Assembly: GCA_026120185.1 (NCBI GenBank)
Contig: JANUWF010001783.1
Coordinates: 3,441,001 to 3,505,000 of the forward strand
Direction of reading: 5' to 3'
DNA length: 64,000 bases
Source of the DNA: Voacanga thouarsii
Taxonomy: Eukaryota > Streptophyta > Magnoliopsida > Gentianales > Apocynaceae
Shown here: in pieces, positions 37,221-50,154 of the stretch
Layout: the number at the start of each line of letters is the position of its first letter
How positions within the stretch are numbered: position 1 is the stretch's first letter
The notes under the pieces: model-generated
Databases searched by the model: none
Seen by the model: only the letters and a program-made list of their open reading frames with translations
Told to the model about the DNA's origin: nothing
Program-made: the position numbers and the translations under genes

Positions 37221-38708
37221 TGTGATATAATAAGACAACATTCTCTTGAAAGTATATCGAGTAATCTATTTACAATAATTCTCAACAAAAAGTTGAAATT
37301 GTTTGACCAAATATTAAGAATCCAACTATGAATAACTAGTTGAAATCTGGTGGGATATGTGGATTTGCACCAGTTGCTTTCCTTCCCTTTGAATGACAAA
37401 TCTGTAATTTCTGGTCATTTTTTGTTTTTATTTTTACTTTGTCTTCAACCTCACTCCAAATACAGTTGGAGATTGAATTGGACCAGATCTGCAACCCAGC
37501 ATTATATTTTAGCTCAAGATTTCTTCAACTATTCAAGATTTCTTCAATTATTACCATTCCCTAGATTCCTCTCCTACTCTTCTTCCCCTGGACTATCCAA
37601 TATAAAACTAAGGGCTTGGTTCTCACATTTCGAAATGGCTAAGAATGATTTGAAGATAGATCTTAGGTAGCCAACTGCAAGCGTATGTTTTCCTTCATTT
37701 ACTTACCTTGAGGGCTTTCATTATGTTGGATACTCTTTTATTTGCTTGACATAAACCTTCTGGGACCCTTATGCTATGGTGCCTTAAGTCACATTATAGG
37801 AGTACCATCTTGCACGTAGAATTGGTTTTTTCATCTTTTTAAACCAGCGATATTCTTCAAATTTTCTTCGTAAATTGTTCACAATGGCATGGTAAAGCAA
37901 GCAGCCTTCAAACTCGCAATATATAAAGATAATACTTTATCAATATTATTGTGATATGAGAATACTATCAATATGTAATAACATATCTAATTACGCAATT
38001 TTATGTAATTTTCTTTTTGTTAAATGACGAATTTGACTGGTCATGCATCCAGGAAGTTAAAGAGGGTGTTGAGAACTACGATCCAAATCTGATGAAGAAG
38101 ATTTGTATAGGAGGTAACTGTAATTCTTAGAATACATGAATTTACCCCTTCTTTAAGAGGAATTTTGACTGGTCTATACTTCACCCTCTCCAACTGTGAC
38201 ATGTGCTGTCAGGCATTGAAGGAGTTAAAATGTACGTAGAAACCTATGCTCCAAATCTGATGAAGGGGATTCTTTACAATGCGTGGAAATTAGTATTTTA
38301 ACTGTAACAGAATCAAGCTTACCTTGGATTCAAAAAAGTTGTCTTCTTGAAAAGAGCTTTAAAAATTATGTATAACCAATCAGACACATACAACAATAAT
38401 GCTACAAGCAAAAGTAGTGACAGATAAGAGAACTTTAGATTGTTGAATATAAAAAAGGTAGTTCTTCACTCACTCTCATTCATCTGCCATCCATATGCCA
38501 GTTTGGATACATGCGTTAGGATTTCATTAATGCTGCCAAGAACAATTCTGGCAGCATCTGTGACTCACAATATTTAGTAAATAAGATCCCTTTCATTCTA
38601 TGTCAATGTACTCTGTTCAATTCACTCATCAATCATCATTCTCATCTTGTTAGCAAAATTCCTCTCTGTGAGAAGGGCTTGGCCAGCAGTTCTTGAAACC
38701 AAGAAAAA
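37221..38708. other. Upstream region of the DUF868 gene
   Basis: No coding sequence is recognised. A TATAAAAC sequence at about 37601, in a pyrimidine-rich context, could be a promoter element with a 5' UTR intron downstream, but no transcript evidence is available. Two imperfect copies of a block (GAATTT...GACTGGTC and, further on, CCAAATCTGATGAAG) lie at about 38028-38110 and 38159-38275. AT-rich sequence fills the rest. The last 60 bases before the ATG include TCTTGTTAGCAAAATTCCTC. Confidence 0.35.
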
Positions 38709-39692
38709 ATGATGCAGGACCAAATTGGCATTCCTGCTTGCTTCTCATCTGCAGAGAAGCATATGGATGATTCTGCTGGAGTAACTAGGTCAGGGCAGAG
38801 TGTGTTCATGTCCGTTTACCGGACTAAAATTGCTGATCAATGTCGGTTGATCACTGTTACATGGTACAAGAACTTGCTCCTCCATGGCCTATCTGTATCA
38901 GTAGAAGGGCCTGATGGAGAAAGCCAGTATACTTGTAAAGTTGAGCTGAAGCCATGGTACTTCTGGAGAAAACAAGGGTTGAAGCAATTCGTAGTGGAAG
39001 GAAAACCTGTAGACATCTTTTGGGACCTCAAGGCTGCCAAGTTCAATGGGGAGACAGAACCAAGCTCAGAGTACTATGTTGCAGTAGTTTGTGATGAAGA
39101 AGTTGTGCTACTTCTTGGAGATTTAAAGAAGGATGCCTACAGAAAAACTGGATGTAGACCTGCTCTTATTGATCCCATTCTGATATCAAGAAAGGAACAT
39201 GTTTTTGGTAAGAAGAAGTTTTCTACTAGAGTTAAGTTCCACGAGAAGGGAAGATTACATGAGATTGCAATTGAGTGCAAAAACAGAGGCAACAACAGTA
39301 GGAGCGTCAATCATGGAAATTCTATAACTGGGGTTGATCCCGAAATGGAGGTAAGAATAGATGGGCATTTGGTTATTCGTGTCAAACATCTGCAATGGAA
39401 ATTTAGAGGCAATGAATCTGTTCATCTGAACAAAGTAAGAGTAGAAGTTTACTGGGATGTGCATGATTGGCTATTTAGTCCTGGTCTAAGGCATGCATTG
39501 TTCATTTTCAAGCCAACTTTGCTATCTTCATCTCCTTCACTAGTGTCATCATCATCTCCTCCAGTAACATCATCCTTGACATCAACACCATTATCTTCAC
39601 AAACAGGAAGTTCTGGTTCATTAGAAGGGTTTAACCCAAGTGGTGGCTCATCTGATTTTTGCCTTTTTCTTTATGCTTGGAAAGTAGAATGA
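38709..39692 (+). CDS. DUF868 family protein, intact single-exon gene
   Basis: This uninterrupted 327-codon frame starts ATGATG (M1 or M2; family members start MQDQIG, which favours the second ATG at 38712). The whole protein matches the plant-only DUF868 family. It has an N-terminal block TRSGQSVFMSVYRTKIADQC and RLITVTWYKNLLLHGLSVSV, then CKVELKPWYFWRKQG. The central blocks are FWDLKAAKFNGETEPSSEYY, VAVVCDEEVVLLLGD and KKEAYRK-like KKDAYRKTGCRPAL. The C-terminal block is HLQWKFRGNESVHLNKVRVE, YWDVHDWLFSPGLRHALFIF. A Ser/Thr/Pro-rich linker precedes the family's final FCLFLYAWKVE. There is no signal peptide or membrane segment. The family's biochemical role is unknown. This is the only gene in the window with no sign of decay. 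Confidence 0.95.
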   Translation: MMQDQIGIPACFSSAEKHMDDSAGVTRSGQSVFMSVYRTKIADQCRLITVTWYKNLLLHGLSVSVEGPDGESQYTCKVELKPWYFWRKQGLKQFVVEGKPVDIFWDLKAAKFNGETEPSSEYYVAVVCDEEVVLLLGDLKKDAYRKTGCRPALIDPILISRKEHVFGKKKFSTRVKFHEKGRLHEIAIECKNRGNNSRSVNHGNSITGVDPEMEVRIDGHLVIRVKHLQWKFRGNESVHLNKVRVEVYWDVHDWLFSPGLRHALFIFKPTLLSSSPSLVSSSSPPVTSSLTSTPLSSQTGSSGSLEGFNPSGGSSDFCLFLYAWKVE

Positions 39693-40345
39693 GAAAGGTG
39701 ATCTTCTCAAGTCTTTTTGAAAGGACCTCCCCTGTATCGGAAACCAACGGATTCCCTCAACACGGTAAACCCTCTTTTATCAAGTGAGTTTCATCTTTCT
39801 GAGATATAGTGAGAGATCCCCCAAGTACTCCCAGTGCTACATTAGTCCGCTAGTTACATCATTGTCCAAGCAAAGAAAGATTGGAAAAAGGGATGGGACT
39901 TGAGTCAAGGGCCAATATGGGATGTGGTGAGGATGAAGACCCGGCTGAGAAAGAAAAGAAGACAAGCACATGGTGAGACAATGGGTCCAAAAGAGAGGTT
40001 GGAAGTTAGTTAACAGCTGGTTTTAGGCAAGTTGTATAATTGAAAAAGACAGGTTGTATAGCATACATGCCCAATAATTCCCCATCTAGAGGCATCTCCA
40101 TGTTTTTTTCCTACAATCCTCTCTCCTCAGCCTTGATCTGGTTTTGATAAGTGAGCAATATATGTGAAATTATCTTTTGTATCTTATGAACTCAATTTAA
40201 AGCACAGGTTCACAGTATTGTCATACTTCTCTGTATGACTGTATCTATATTTTGGCTGAACTTTGTAATTGTTATTGGAGCTTTTTGCATGAGATGACAA
40301 ACTAGAAAAGCTTGTGTACACACTCTAAGAGAAGAAAAAATACTA
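39693..40345. other. 3' flank of DUF868, no further gene seen
   Basis: This covers the likely 3' UTR and downstream intergenic DNA. AT content rises gradually and several AATAAA-like signals are possible. There is no ORF with family similarity. Confidence 0.4.
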
Positions 40346-40809
40346 CTCCCCCATCCCAAATTATCTATCTATTTTAACCAATTACGAGGATTAAGAAAAT
40401 TAAGTTTTTTAATTATTTAAATTCTCTCTTCCATTTTTACCCTTAAAATTCAATAATAACTATCTCTCTTTATATTAAGAAGTGTACAAACTTTAAAATT
40501 TTGATATAATTTCAAATTACTTCTCTCTCCTAAATATTTAATTTTTGCCAGAAAATAGGTCAAAATATTGTTGAGTATTTAATTCTCTCTCTAAGTTACT
40601 ATTGATGTTTCTTGGGAATTAACGAGATGAGTATGAATAGAAGAACTCATAAAATGAGTTTTTGGTTATATATTTCAATATGTTTGGAAAATATAATACA
40701 ATTAAATAGGGATAAATTTAAAATATTAAATCTTGATTTTCTAAAGAAATAAATAATTTAGAATAAAGATTAAGTTAGAAAGTGAACTAATAATTTAGGA
40801 CGGAGGGAG
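40346..40809. mobile_element. Stowaway-like (Tc1/mariner) MITE
   Basis: The left end reads CTCCCCCATCCCAAATTAT. The right end, read on the minus strand, is CTCCCTCCGTCCTAAATTAT, the Stowaway terminal inverted repeat. The element is flanked by the dinucleotide TA on both sides (40344-40345, 40810-40811) and is AT-rich with no ORF. At 464 bp it is long for Stowaway but within range. Confidence 0.8.
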
Positions 40810-41014
40810 TACAAAAAATGATAGAGGAAGAAGTGTAATATGTTTCTAATCGTTCCTATTTATTCTTTTATACATAACTTGTTTTCAGTAATAAGTTTAA
40901 TAACTAAGTGGTCGACTCCTTGAGTCATAGTTTAGAAAAGCTATATTCCATCTTAGGGTATTAAGGAAATAAATGGGCAGAAGTCTTGCATATATAACTT
41001 GGCTTTATACTAAG

Positions 41015-41440
41015 GGTTATTTTGGTTCGTGAAGGGGAGGGGGAGAAGAAAGGAGAGGAGGAGTGGTACATTTTACTTTCATTAGGGGAAGTTAATATAT
41101 TTACTCTTATCTTGTTTGGTTGGAGTGAAAATAGAAATGGAAGAAGAGAGAGAATAATTAATTTAGTTTATTATTTTATCCCTCATTATTCATTTTATTA
41201 AAATTTTTAATGTTAAAAATATGGTCAATGTTGTCATTATTACTCTCATTTTATTTTCTCTTTCTCAATTGGAGGGGAGGAAATGCTGATGTGGAAGGAG
41301 AGTGGTATTCCTTCTAATTTACTTTTCATCTGCATCTACATCCAACCAAACGAGGTAAATGTCCTATTTACCTCCATACTTACTTCCTCTTCTTATTTAT
41401 TTTTACAAAACAGTTCAATAAAACCAAGCCTAAAGGAGGT
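41015..41440. mobile_element. hAT-like MITE, copy A
   Basis: It begins near GGTTATTTTGGTTCGTGAAG and ends near AAACCAAGCC. It is homologous along its whole length to 58421-58850; both contain GAAGAAGAGAGAGAATAATT, TCAATGTTGTCATT and an A+C-rich CATCTACATCCAACCAAA-like stretch. The ends (TTTGGTT...AACCAAA) suggest a hAT MITE. An 8-bp duplication could not be confirmed. Confidence 0.6.
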
Positions 41441-41920
41441 AATGTTAAAGTCGAGGATAGCTTAATTCCTTCAACTTGGTAGTTGGTATGGTACCGATAC
41501 AATCCATGATTCGAGATGATTAATTGAATTAAAGTTTTCAAGAATAAATGCAGGTGCAAGGTTTTGATAGATTCAAAGTATTGAATTCAATGATTTGGAC
41601 CCATAATTTATGGCCCTTCATCATTTAAAGACAACTTTGCAGTTTAAAAAAAAATATATAGATATATGTACCATTCTCTTCTCAAAATATTAGTATAAGT
41701 TTTTTTTAAAATTTTTTAAGATTTATATATACAAATTTTAAAATTTTAAAATAATACCTTTTATAAGTTAAATTATTTAAAGTGCCATTACTTAAAATAC
41801 TTAGGAACTTAAAGAGTGTAGTGTTTAGGATGAGAGAGAAGAAAGATTAAATAAAATTGAGATAGTACGAGAAATATCATCAATACTTTTTAAAATTTAC
41901 AAAAAGACTAATATTTTAAC
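41441..41920. other. AT-rich intergenic DNA, no gene seen
   Basis: Short AT-rich stretch ending at the target duplication AATAC (41921-41925) of the next copia element. Nothing is recognised in it. Confidence 0.4.
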
Positions 41921-41925
41921 AATAC

Positions 41926-42290
41926 TGTTATGAATATCTTAAAATTATTGGAAGCTCCATTAATTAGTGGAGGCTCCACTAATTATGGATTTATGTGAAT
42001 TATTAGAGAAGATTTTATGGATGTCCACCATTTAGTGGAGACACCACTAATTAAGATAAGTGGAAGATGATGTATGTCATGATGTATTCCACTAATTAGA
42101 GCTCTATAAATAAAGTTATTCTCTAAACTTGTAAGACACCATTATTTTGTGAAAGAAAGATTAGTGAAAGAAAGATTAGAGAAAATTGTGATAGAAAAGA
42201 AAGAGAGAAATTCTTGTGCAAAGAATAATTAGAGTTTTATTAGTGTGTAATGTGTAGATTTTATTCTAACACTACCCAAATTTTATAATA
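41926..42290 (+). repeat. 5' LTR of copia A copy 1
   Basis: This 365-bp LTR has several short dyads built from CCACTAATTAGTGG, a TATAAATAAA box (42106-42115) and a purine-rich leader (GAAAGAAAGATTAG repeats). It is about 95 percent like 46900-47265 by eye. Confidence 0.85.
42104..42116 (+). promoter_or_regulatory. TATA box of the copia A LTR promoter
   Basis: TATAAATAAA lies in the middle of the LTR at the place where LTR promoters usually start the U5-containing transcript. The equivalent in copy 2's right LTR reads TATAAATAG on the minus strand. Confidence 0.5.
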
Positions 42291-42391
42291 CGTTATTAGC
42301 ACGAGTCTCTACCGTTACAAAAGCCAGAAGACTAAGCATGAGTTTCTACCGTTACCAAAGTCAGAAGACAGGTACGCATTTATTGATCTCT

Positions 42392-45300
42392 ATGGCTAAC
42401 CTCGCTAAACTCGAATTTGTAACCCTTAATATTTTTGGAAAAAATTATATGTCATGGGTTCTTGATACAGAAATGTATCTAAATGCTGAAGGCCTTAGTG
42501 AAACTATTCAAGCAAATAATAGTACATCTGCACAACACAAGGCTAAAGATTTAATTTTTATTCATCGTCATCTCAATGAAAATTTGAAAATGGAATATCT
42601 TACCGAAAAAGATCCATATGTCCTGTGGGTAAATTTAAAAGAAAGATTTAACCACCTGAAAATTGTCGTACTATCCACTGCACGGTATGAATGGTTGCAC
42701 TTGAGGTTGTAAGATTTTAAAACCGTGAATGAATATAGCTCCGCAATGTATAAAATTATATCTCAGTTAAAATTATGCGGAGAAAAAGTGACTGATGAAA
42801 ATATATTGGAGAAGACATTCTCCACCTTTCATGCCTCAAATATTGTCCTGCAACAACAATATCGAGAAAAATGGTATACAAAATTTACAAATTTAATTAC
42901 TACCCTCTTCATTGTAGAGAAGAATAATGAGTTATTATTGAGAAATCATGAAGCCAGACCAACTGGCTCAACAACACTCCCAGAAGTGAATGTTGTTGGC
43001 TCCAGCAGAAGCCATCGTTATAGTTATGGTCGTGGCCGTGGCCGTGGTTATGGTCGTAGACACGCTCGATATTTCCCTTATCACAATCATAATCAAACTA
43101 TGAGAAATATTGGCTACCTGAAGTAGAACAGAAAAGATCATAAGGGAAAAGAAAAATAAATTGAAGAAAAGCATGATGATATATGTTATAAATGTGGCAT
43201 GAGAGGTCATTAGTCACGAAACTGTCGTACGGCTAAGCATTTAGTTGAATTGTATCAAATTTCATTGAAAAATAAAAATGTGGAAGCAAATTTTTCTCAA
43301 CATCCAATAATTGATGCTGAGGATGATGATATTGATCCTGAAGATCTTAATATCAATATTACCCATATGGATGTATCAGATTTTTTTGAACACCCAGACG
43401 GTAGGATAGACCATTTAATTGGTGATGGCAGTGTCCAGAAGAACTAAAGTCTCACCCTGATATTTTTGTATTTTCATTTTCATTCTATTCTAATAATATT
43501 TACGTTTGCATATATATGTTTGTGTTTAGATGGCTGTTATTAATGATGATGTATGCATTATTGATAGTGGAACTACACACACCATACTAAAAAATGAGAA
43601 ATATTTTTCTGATCTCAAAATGGGAGAAATAAATATTTATACGATAAACGGTAGTGCAAATGTGATTGAGGGCTCCGGAAGAGTTAGTATATTGTTGCCT
43701 AAAGGAACAACAATTATTATTGATAAGGCACTATTTTTCTCAAAATCCAAAAGAAATTTATTGAGTTTTAAAGATATTCGCAGAAATGGGTATCATGTTG
43801 AAACAAATGAGGAAAATGGGATTGAGTATCTTTATATTACTCAAATGCATTTGGGTAAGAAATCTGTATTAGAAAAATTGCCGTCTTTTTCTACTGGCCT
43901 ATATTTTGTAAAAATACATACAATTAAAATTCATCATCTAGTAAACCAGAAGTTTACTGATCCTATTACTTTTAGCATTTGGCATGACCGGTTGGGTCAT
44001 TCGGGATCTACCATGATGAGAAGAATCATTGAGAATACACATGGTCATCCTTTAAAAAATAAAAGGATATTAACATCAGAAAAATTCGCATGCACTGCAT
44101 GTTCCCTAGAAAAATTAATTGTTAAACTATCACCAATAAAAGTAGGAGTTGAAAGTCCTACATTTCTCGAACGGATTCACGGAGATATTTGTGGACCTAT
44201 TGATCCACTATGTGGATCGTTTAAATATTTTATGGTCTTAATTGATGCATCATCCCGATGGTCATATGTATATTTATTATCTACTCGCAACCTGGCGTTT
44301 GCGAGATTACTTGCTCAAATAATTAAATTATGAGTACAATTTCCTGACCATCACATTAAAAATATCTGTTTAGATAATGCTGGTGAATTTTCATCACATG
44401 CTTTTGATGCATATTGCATGTCAATTGGGATTAATATTGAACATCATGTAGCTCATGTTCACACACAAATGGTCTTGCTGAATCTTTAATTAAACGATTA
44501 CAATTAATTGCTAGACCATTATTAATGAAAACAAATCTCCCAACATCTGCCTCAGGACATGCTATTTTACATGCTGCAGCACTTGTACGTATAAGACCAG
44601 CTAATTATCATAAATTCTCTCCTTTGCAATTGACTTTCGGGTCAGAACCAAATATTGCTCATTTAAAAATTTTTAGGTGTGCTGTATATATTCCAATTGC
44701 ACCAAACCAACGTACAAAGATGGGTCCTCAAAGAAGAAAGGGGATATACGTTAGATATGATTCTTCCTCTATTATCAAGTATGTTGAACCCCTGACAGGA
44801 GATGTATTCACAACAAGATTTGCTGAATGTCATTTTGATGAATCATTATTCCCTAAATTAGGGAGAGAACCAAAACAGTATAAAAATGATCTTGCTTGGA
44901 CAACATCATTAAATTATCTTGATCTGCGCATAAGCACATGTGAACTTGAAGTTCAAAAGATAATTCATTTGCAAAGCATTGCAAATCAAATGCCAGACGC
45001 TTTTGTTAACTCCAGAAGAGTTACAAAATCGCATATTCCAGCTATAAATGCTTCTATTCGAATTGAAGTTCCAGCAGAACAAAATATTATACCTATAGCT
45101 GCTGAGTCAAAAACACGCCAGAAGCGTGGCCGACCTCTTGGTTCTAAAGATAAAAATCCTCGAAAGAAAAGAGGATTAAATGATCTAGAAGATCATATTG
45201 AAGAAAAGAATGATAAAGACCAAGAGAGAACTAATGACAAAGAACCAGAAGTTGATGAAAGTAACACTGAAATTTCAATCAATTATACCACTTCCGGTAG

Positions 45301-46760
45301 AAGTTGGAATCAGATAGAAACTGTTATTGATAATATATTTGCATACAATATATCTCTTAATGTTACACAGGATAATGATGATCTTGAACCAATATCAGTT
45401 GATGAATATCGGCATAGAAAAGATTGGCTGTAATGGAAAGATGTGATTCAATCGGAGTTAAATGCACTGACAAAAAGTGAAGTCTTCGGACCTGCAGTCC
45501 GAACACCAGAAGGTGTAAAACCTGTTCGCTACAAATGGATATTTGTGCGAAAGCGTAATAAAAAGAGTGAAATCGTTCGATATAAAGCGCGATTAGTAGC
45601 CCAAGGTTTTTCACAAAGACCAGGTATTGATTATGATGAAACTTTTTCTCCTATTGTTGATGTATTACACTCTGATATCTTATCAGTTTGGCAGTACATG
45701 AAAAGATAGATATGCGCCTATTAGATGTTATCACTGCTTACTTGTATGGAAATTTAGAAAATGATATTTACATGAAAATCCCGAAGGATTTCATATGCCT
45801 GAAGCATATAAACATTACCCTCGTGAAAATTACTCCATCAAGTTGCAGAAATCGTTATATGGCCTGAAGCAATTTGGGCACATGTGGTTCATACGTCTTA
45901 GTGAATAGTGATTGAAAGCGGGATTTAAAAATGACCAGGTATGTCCATGTGTTTTTATTAAGAAATTTGATTCTAAATTTGTGATATTAGCTATATATGT
46001 TGATGATATTAATCTTATTGGAACTCTTGAAGAGTTCCAAGAAACAATTGATTATTCGACATCAAGGATTGTCGTAAAATTACACCTTGCCTTAGTTTAC
46101 AAATTGAACATTTATTCAACATATACAGCAAAAGTTCTAAAAAGATTTGGCATGGACAAAGCACATCCATTGAGTATTCCAATGATCGTCCGGTCATTAG
46201 ATGTGAATAAAGATTTTTTCCAACCTCAAGAAGAGGATGAAGAACTTCTTAGTCCTGAAGTACCATATCTCAGTGCAATTGGTGCATTGATGTATCTTGC
46301 TAACAGTACACAACCAAATATTACCTTTGCTATCAATTTATTAGCAAGATTTAGTTCTTCACCAACACGACAACATTAGAATGGAATTAAACAAGTCCTC
46401 CAATATCTCCAAGCAGTTATTTCTTCAAATTATGCTGAAATTACAGCAATTCATGAAGTAAGTAGAGAATGATTATTATATCCAAGAAAGTTGTGGATTA
46501 TCATATATCAGAGATATTTCAACTCCTCTTTATGAAGAGAATGCAGTTTGCATAGTGCAATTACGAGGAGGATATATTAAAGGAGATCGGACACAACATA
46601 GGTCACCAAACTCCAGAAGAAATGTGAAATTGATGTGCTACAAATTTGGTCATGTGACAACCTCGCAGATATTTTCACGAAGACTTTACCGACTGCAACA
46701 TTTGAGAAGTTGAGATATAAAATCGGTATGCGTCGGTTTAAAGATTTAAAGGAATCAGCT
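42392..46760 (+). pseudogene. Copia A polyprotein, broken
   Basis: The gag starts at ATG 42392 (MANLAKLEFVTLNIFGKNYM). A basic RGRGRGYGRRHARYF stretch precedes the zinc knuckle CYKCGMRGH-stop-SRNC (43190-43230). Protease: CIIDSGTTHTIL (around 43556). Integrase: FSIWHDRLGHSG (43975), ERIHGDICGPIDPLCG (44170), LDNAGEFSSHAFD (44370). RT: VRYKWIFVRKRNKKSEIVRY (45521), FSQRPGIDYDETFSPIVD and ILAIYVDDINLIGT with an intact YVDD (about 45985). RNase H is degraded. Stops at 42710, 43123, 43211, 44331, 45431, 45907 and 46377 lie mostly at Gln, Arg or Trp positions reached by one transition. Confidence 0.85.
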
Positions 46761-46899
46761 CATCAGGGGGAGTAATAAACAGACATATAAAATAGTGTAC
46801 TCTTTTTCCTTCACTAGATTTTTTTCCAACTGAGTTTTTATCTAATAAGGTTTTAATGAGACATATTCTTTATGTAATGGATGGACATCCAAGGGGGAG

Positions 46900-47265
46900 T
46901 GTTATGAATACCTTAAAATTATTGGAAGCTCCATTAATTAGTGGAGGATCTACTAATTATGGATTTATGTGAATTATTAGAGAAGATTTTTATGGATGTC
47001 CACCATTTAGTGGAGACACCATTAATTAAGATTAGTGAAAGATGATGTATGCCATGATATATTCCACTAATTAGAGCTGTATAAATAGAACTATTCTCTA
47101 AGCTTATAAGACACCATTATTTTGTGAAAGAAATATTAGTGAAAGAAATATTAGAGAAAATTATGATAGAAAAGAAAGAGAGAAATTTTTGTGCAAAGAA
47201 TAGTTAGAGTTTTATTAGTGTGTAGTGTGTAAATTTTATTCTAACACTACCCAAAATTTATAATA
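46900..47265 (+). repeat. 3' LTR of copia A copy 1
   Basis: This 366-bp copy of 41926-42290 is preceded by the polypurine tract and followed by AATAC. Confidence 0.85.
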
Positions 47266-47542
47266 AATACAAATTAGTTTTTTTTAAAAATTATATTTTG
47301 AATTGAAGATAGAAAAACTTGTAATATTATAAAAACTCCTTTGTCATGATAAACAATTATATGATTCATTCCAAAGTTAACACTGACCAATGCCTCTAGA
47401 AAAGTCCAAATAAATTATTCAACAAAGATTTGTTCTAGGTGCCCATGTAGAAAAATAGGGCTAAACATAGAGCTGAATTATAGCCCTCTAAATTGCTTAT
47501 TCAAAGTCTTCAACCTTACCTATCTCCTTAAAAGAAAAATAG

Positions 47543-47842
47543 TGTTATAAAATTTAGATAGTGTTAGAATAAAATTTACACACTGCACACTAAGAAAACT
47601 CTAATTATTTTTTGCACAAGAATTTCTTCAAACTTCTTTCTTTCTTTTTCTCACAATTTTCTCACAATTCTTTCACAAAAATGATGGTGTATTTCAAGCT
47701 TAGAGAATAGCTCTATTTATAGAGCTCTTAATTAGTAGAATACATCATCTTCCACTAATCTTAATTAGTAGTGTCTCCACTAAATGGTGGACATCCATAA
47801 AAATTCATAATTAGTGGAGCTTCCACTAATATATTCATAACA
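47543..47842 (-). repeat. 3' LTR of copia A copy 2
   Basis: This 300-bp LTR begins TGTTATAAAATTTAGATAG and ends ATATTCATAACA in plus orientation. It differs from 52403-52709 at about 8 percent of compared sites in the first 80 bases, so the insertion is old. Confidence 0.85.
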
Positions 47843-47979
47843 CTCCTCCTTAGATGTCCATCCATTATATAAAGAATATGCCTCGCTAAAATCTTATTAG
47901 ATAAAAACCCAATGGGAAAAAAAAATATAGTAAAGGAAAAAAAGTACACTATTCTATATGCCTGTTTATTACTCCCCTT

Positions 47980-49943
47980 GATGAGATGATTCCTTTAAAT
48001 CTTTGAACCGACGCATACTAATTTTATATCTCAATTTCTCAAATGTTGCAGTCGGTAAAGTCTTTGTGAAAATATCTGCGAGGTTGTCACATGACCGAAT
48101 TTGTAACACATCAATTTCACATTTCTTCTGGAGTTCATGAGTAAAGAAGAATTTTAGTAAAATATATTTTGTCCTATCTCCTTTAATATATCTTCTTCGT
48201 AATTGAGTTATACAAGTTGCATTGTCTTCATAAAGAGGAGTTGGAATATCTCTGATAGATGATAATCCACAACTTTCTCGGATATCATGAATTATTGATT
48301 GTAACCATACATATTCTCTACTTGCTTCATGAATGGCTATACTTTCTGTATGATTTGAAGAAGTAGTTGCTTGGAGATATCGAATGACTTGTTTAATTCC
48401 ATTCCAATGTCGTCGTGTTGGTGAAGAACTAAATCTTGCTAATAAATTGATAGTAAAGGTAATAGCAGGTCATGTATTATTAGCAAGATACATCAATACA
48501 CCAATTGCACTGAGATATGATACTTCAAGACCAAGGAGTTCTTCATCATCTTCTTGAGGTCAGAATCTTTCTTCACATCTAATGACCGGATGATCACTGG
48601 AATACTCAATGGATGTGTTTTATCCATGTAAAATCTTTTTAGAACTTTTGCTGTATATGTTGATTGATGAAACTTGCCAAATGTTCAATTTGTAAACCAA
48701 GGCAAATTGTAATTTTACCAACATCCTTGATGTCGAATAATCAATTATTTCTTGAAGCTATTTAGGAGTTCCAATAAGATTAATATCATCACACATATAT
48801 CACAAATTTAGAATCAGATTTCTTAATAAAAATACATGGACATACCTGGTCATTTTTAAATCCCACTTTTAATAAATATTCATTAAGACGATTGAACTAC
48901 ATGCGCCCAAATTTCTTCAGGCCATATAATGATTTCTGCAACTTGATGGAGTAATTTTCACGAAGATAATGTTTATATACTTTAGGCATATGAAATCCTT
49001 CGGGGATTTTTATATAAACATTATTTTCTAAATTTCCATACAAGTAAGCAGTGACAACATCTAATAGGCGCATATCTATCTTTCATGTACTGCTAAACTG
49101 ATAAGATATCGAAGTGTAATAGCATCAACAACAGGAGAATTAGTTTTATCATAATCCATACCTGATCTTTGTGAAAAACCTTGAGCTATTAATCGTACTT
49201 TATATCGTATGATTTCATTATTTTCATTGCGCTTTCTCACAAATATTCATTTGTAGCCAACAGGTTTTACACATTCTGGTGTTCGGACTGCAGGTTCGAA
49301 GACTTCACGTTGTGTTAGTGCATTTAACTCCGATTAAATCGCATCTTTTCATTGTAGCCAATCTTTTCTATGCCGACATTCATCAACTAATATTAGTTCA
49401 GAATCATCATTATCCTGTATAACATCAAGAGATATACTATATACAAATATATTATCAATCATTATTTCTATCCGATTCCAACTTCTACCGGAAGTGATAT
49501 AATTGATAGAAATTTCAGTGTTACTTTCATCAACTTCTGTTTTTTTTTCATCAGTTCTCTCTTGGTCTTTATAATTCTTTTCTAATATGATCATCTGGAT
49601 CATTTCATCCTCTCTTCTTTCGAGGATTTTTATCTTTAGAACTAAGAGGTCAGCCATGCTTCTGGCATGCTTTTAGCTCAGCAGCTATATGTATAATATT
49701 TTATTCTGCTGGAACTTCAATTCGAATAGGAGTATTTATAGTTGGAATATGCGATTTTGTTACTCTTCTAGAGTCAACAAAAGTATCTGGCATTTGATTT
49801 GCAATACTTTACAAATGAATTATCTTTTAAACTTCAAGTTCACACGCGCTTTACGCGGATCAAGATAATTTAATGATGTTGTCCAATCAAGATCTTTCTT
49901 ATACTGTTTCTGTTCTCCCCCTAATTTAGGGAATAATGATTTC
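47980..49943 (-). pseudogene. Copia A copy 2: integrase C-terminus, RT and RNase H remnants
   Basis: The minus strand reads from the SLFPKLG block (about 49935) through SNTEISINYITSGRSWNRIE (49500) and CRHRKDWLQ (49360). It then runs into RT (KWIFVRKR-like at about 49260, a YLYGNLENN-like block at 49040) and a better-preserved RNase H (about 48150-48400) than copy 1 has. Stops and frameshifts are scattered throughout. Confidence 0.7.
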
Positions 49944-50146
49944 ACAAGAGAATAATGGAAATGTAAGAACATTATGAGTAATACTACATACATAACAAGT
50001 AGGAAATGTCAAAAAATATATTTAAAAAAAATCTCTGTATTATTATTTTATCACTCTTCCCGATACCATATTTTCTCCTTCCTCCTTGTATTTTCTTCTC
50101 CTCCGTCCTCCGTCCCTCCACCTATCATCTACCTCTTCTTCTTTCT

Positions 50147-50154
<8 letters not shown>

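Larger units (their letters stand above)
41926..47265 (+). mobile_element. Ty1/copia element, family A, copy 1
   Basis: LTRs at 41926-42290 and 46900-47265 begin TGTTATGAATA and end TTTATAATA (probably ATAACA before a C-to-T change). The element is flanked by a perfect duplication AATAC (41921-41925, 47266-47270). A primer-binding-type sequence CGTTATTAGCACGAG follows the 5' LTR (42291-42305), and a polypurine tract AAGGGGGAG (46891-46899) precedes the 3' LTR. The internal region keeps gag, protease, integrase, RT and a remnant of RNase H. It is the reference for the rearranged sister copy at 47543-52709. Confidence 0.9.
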
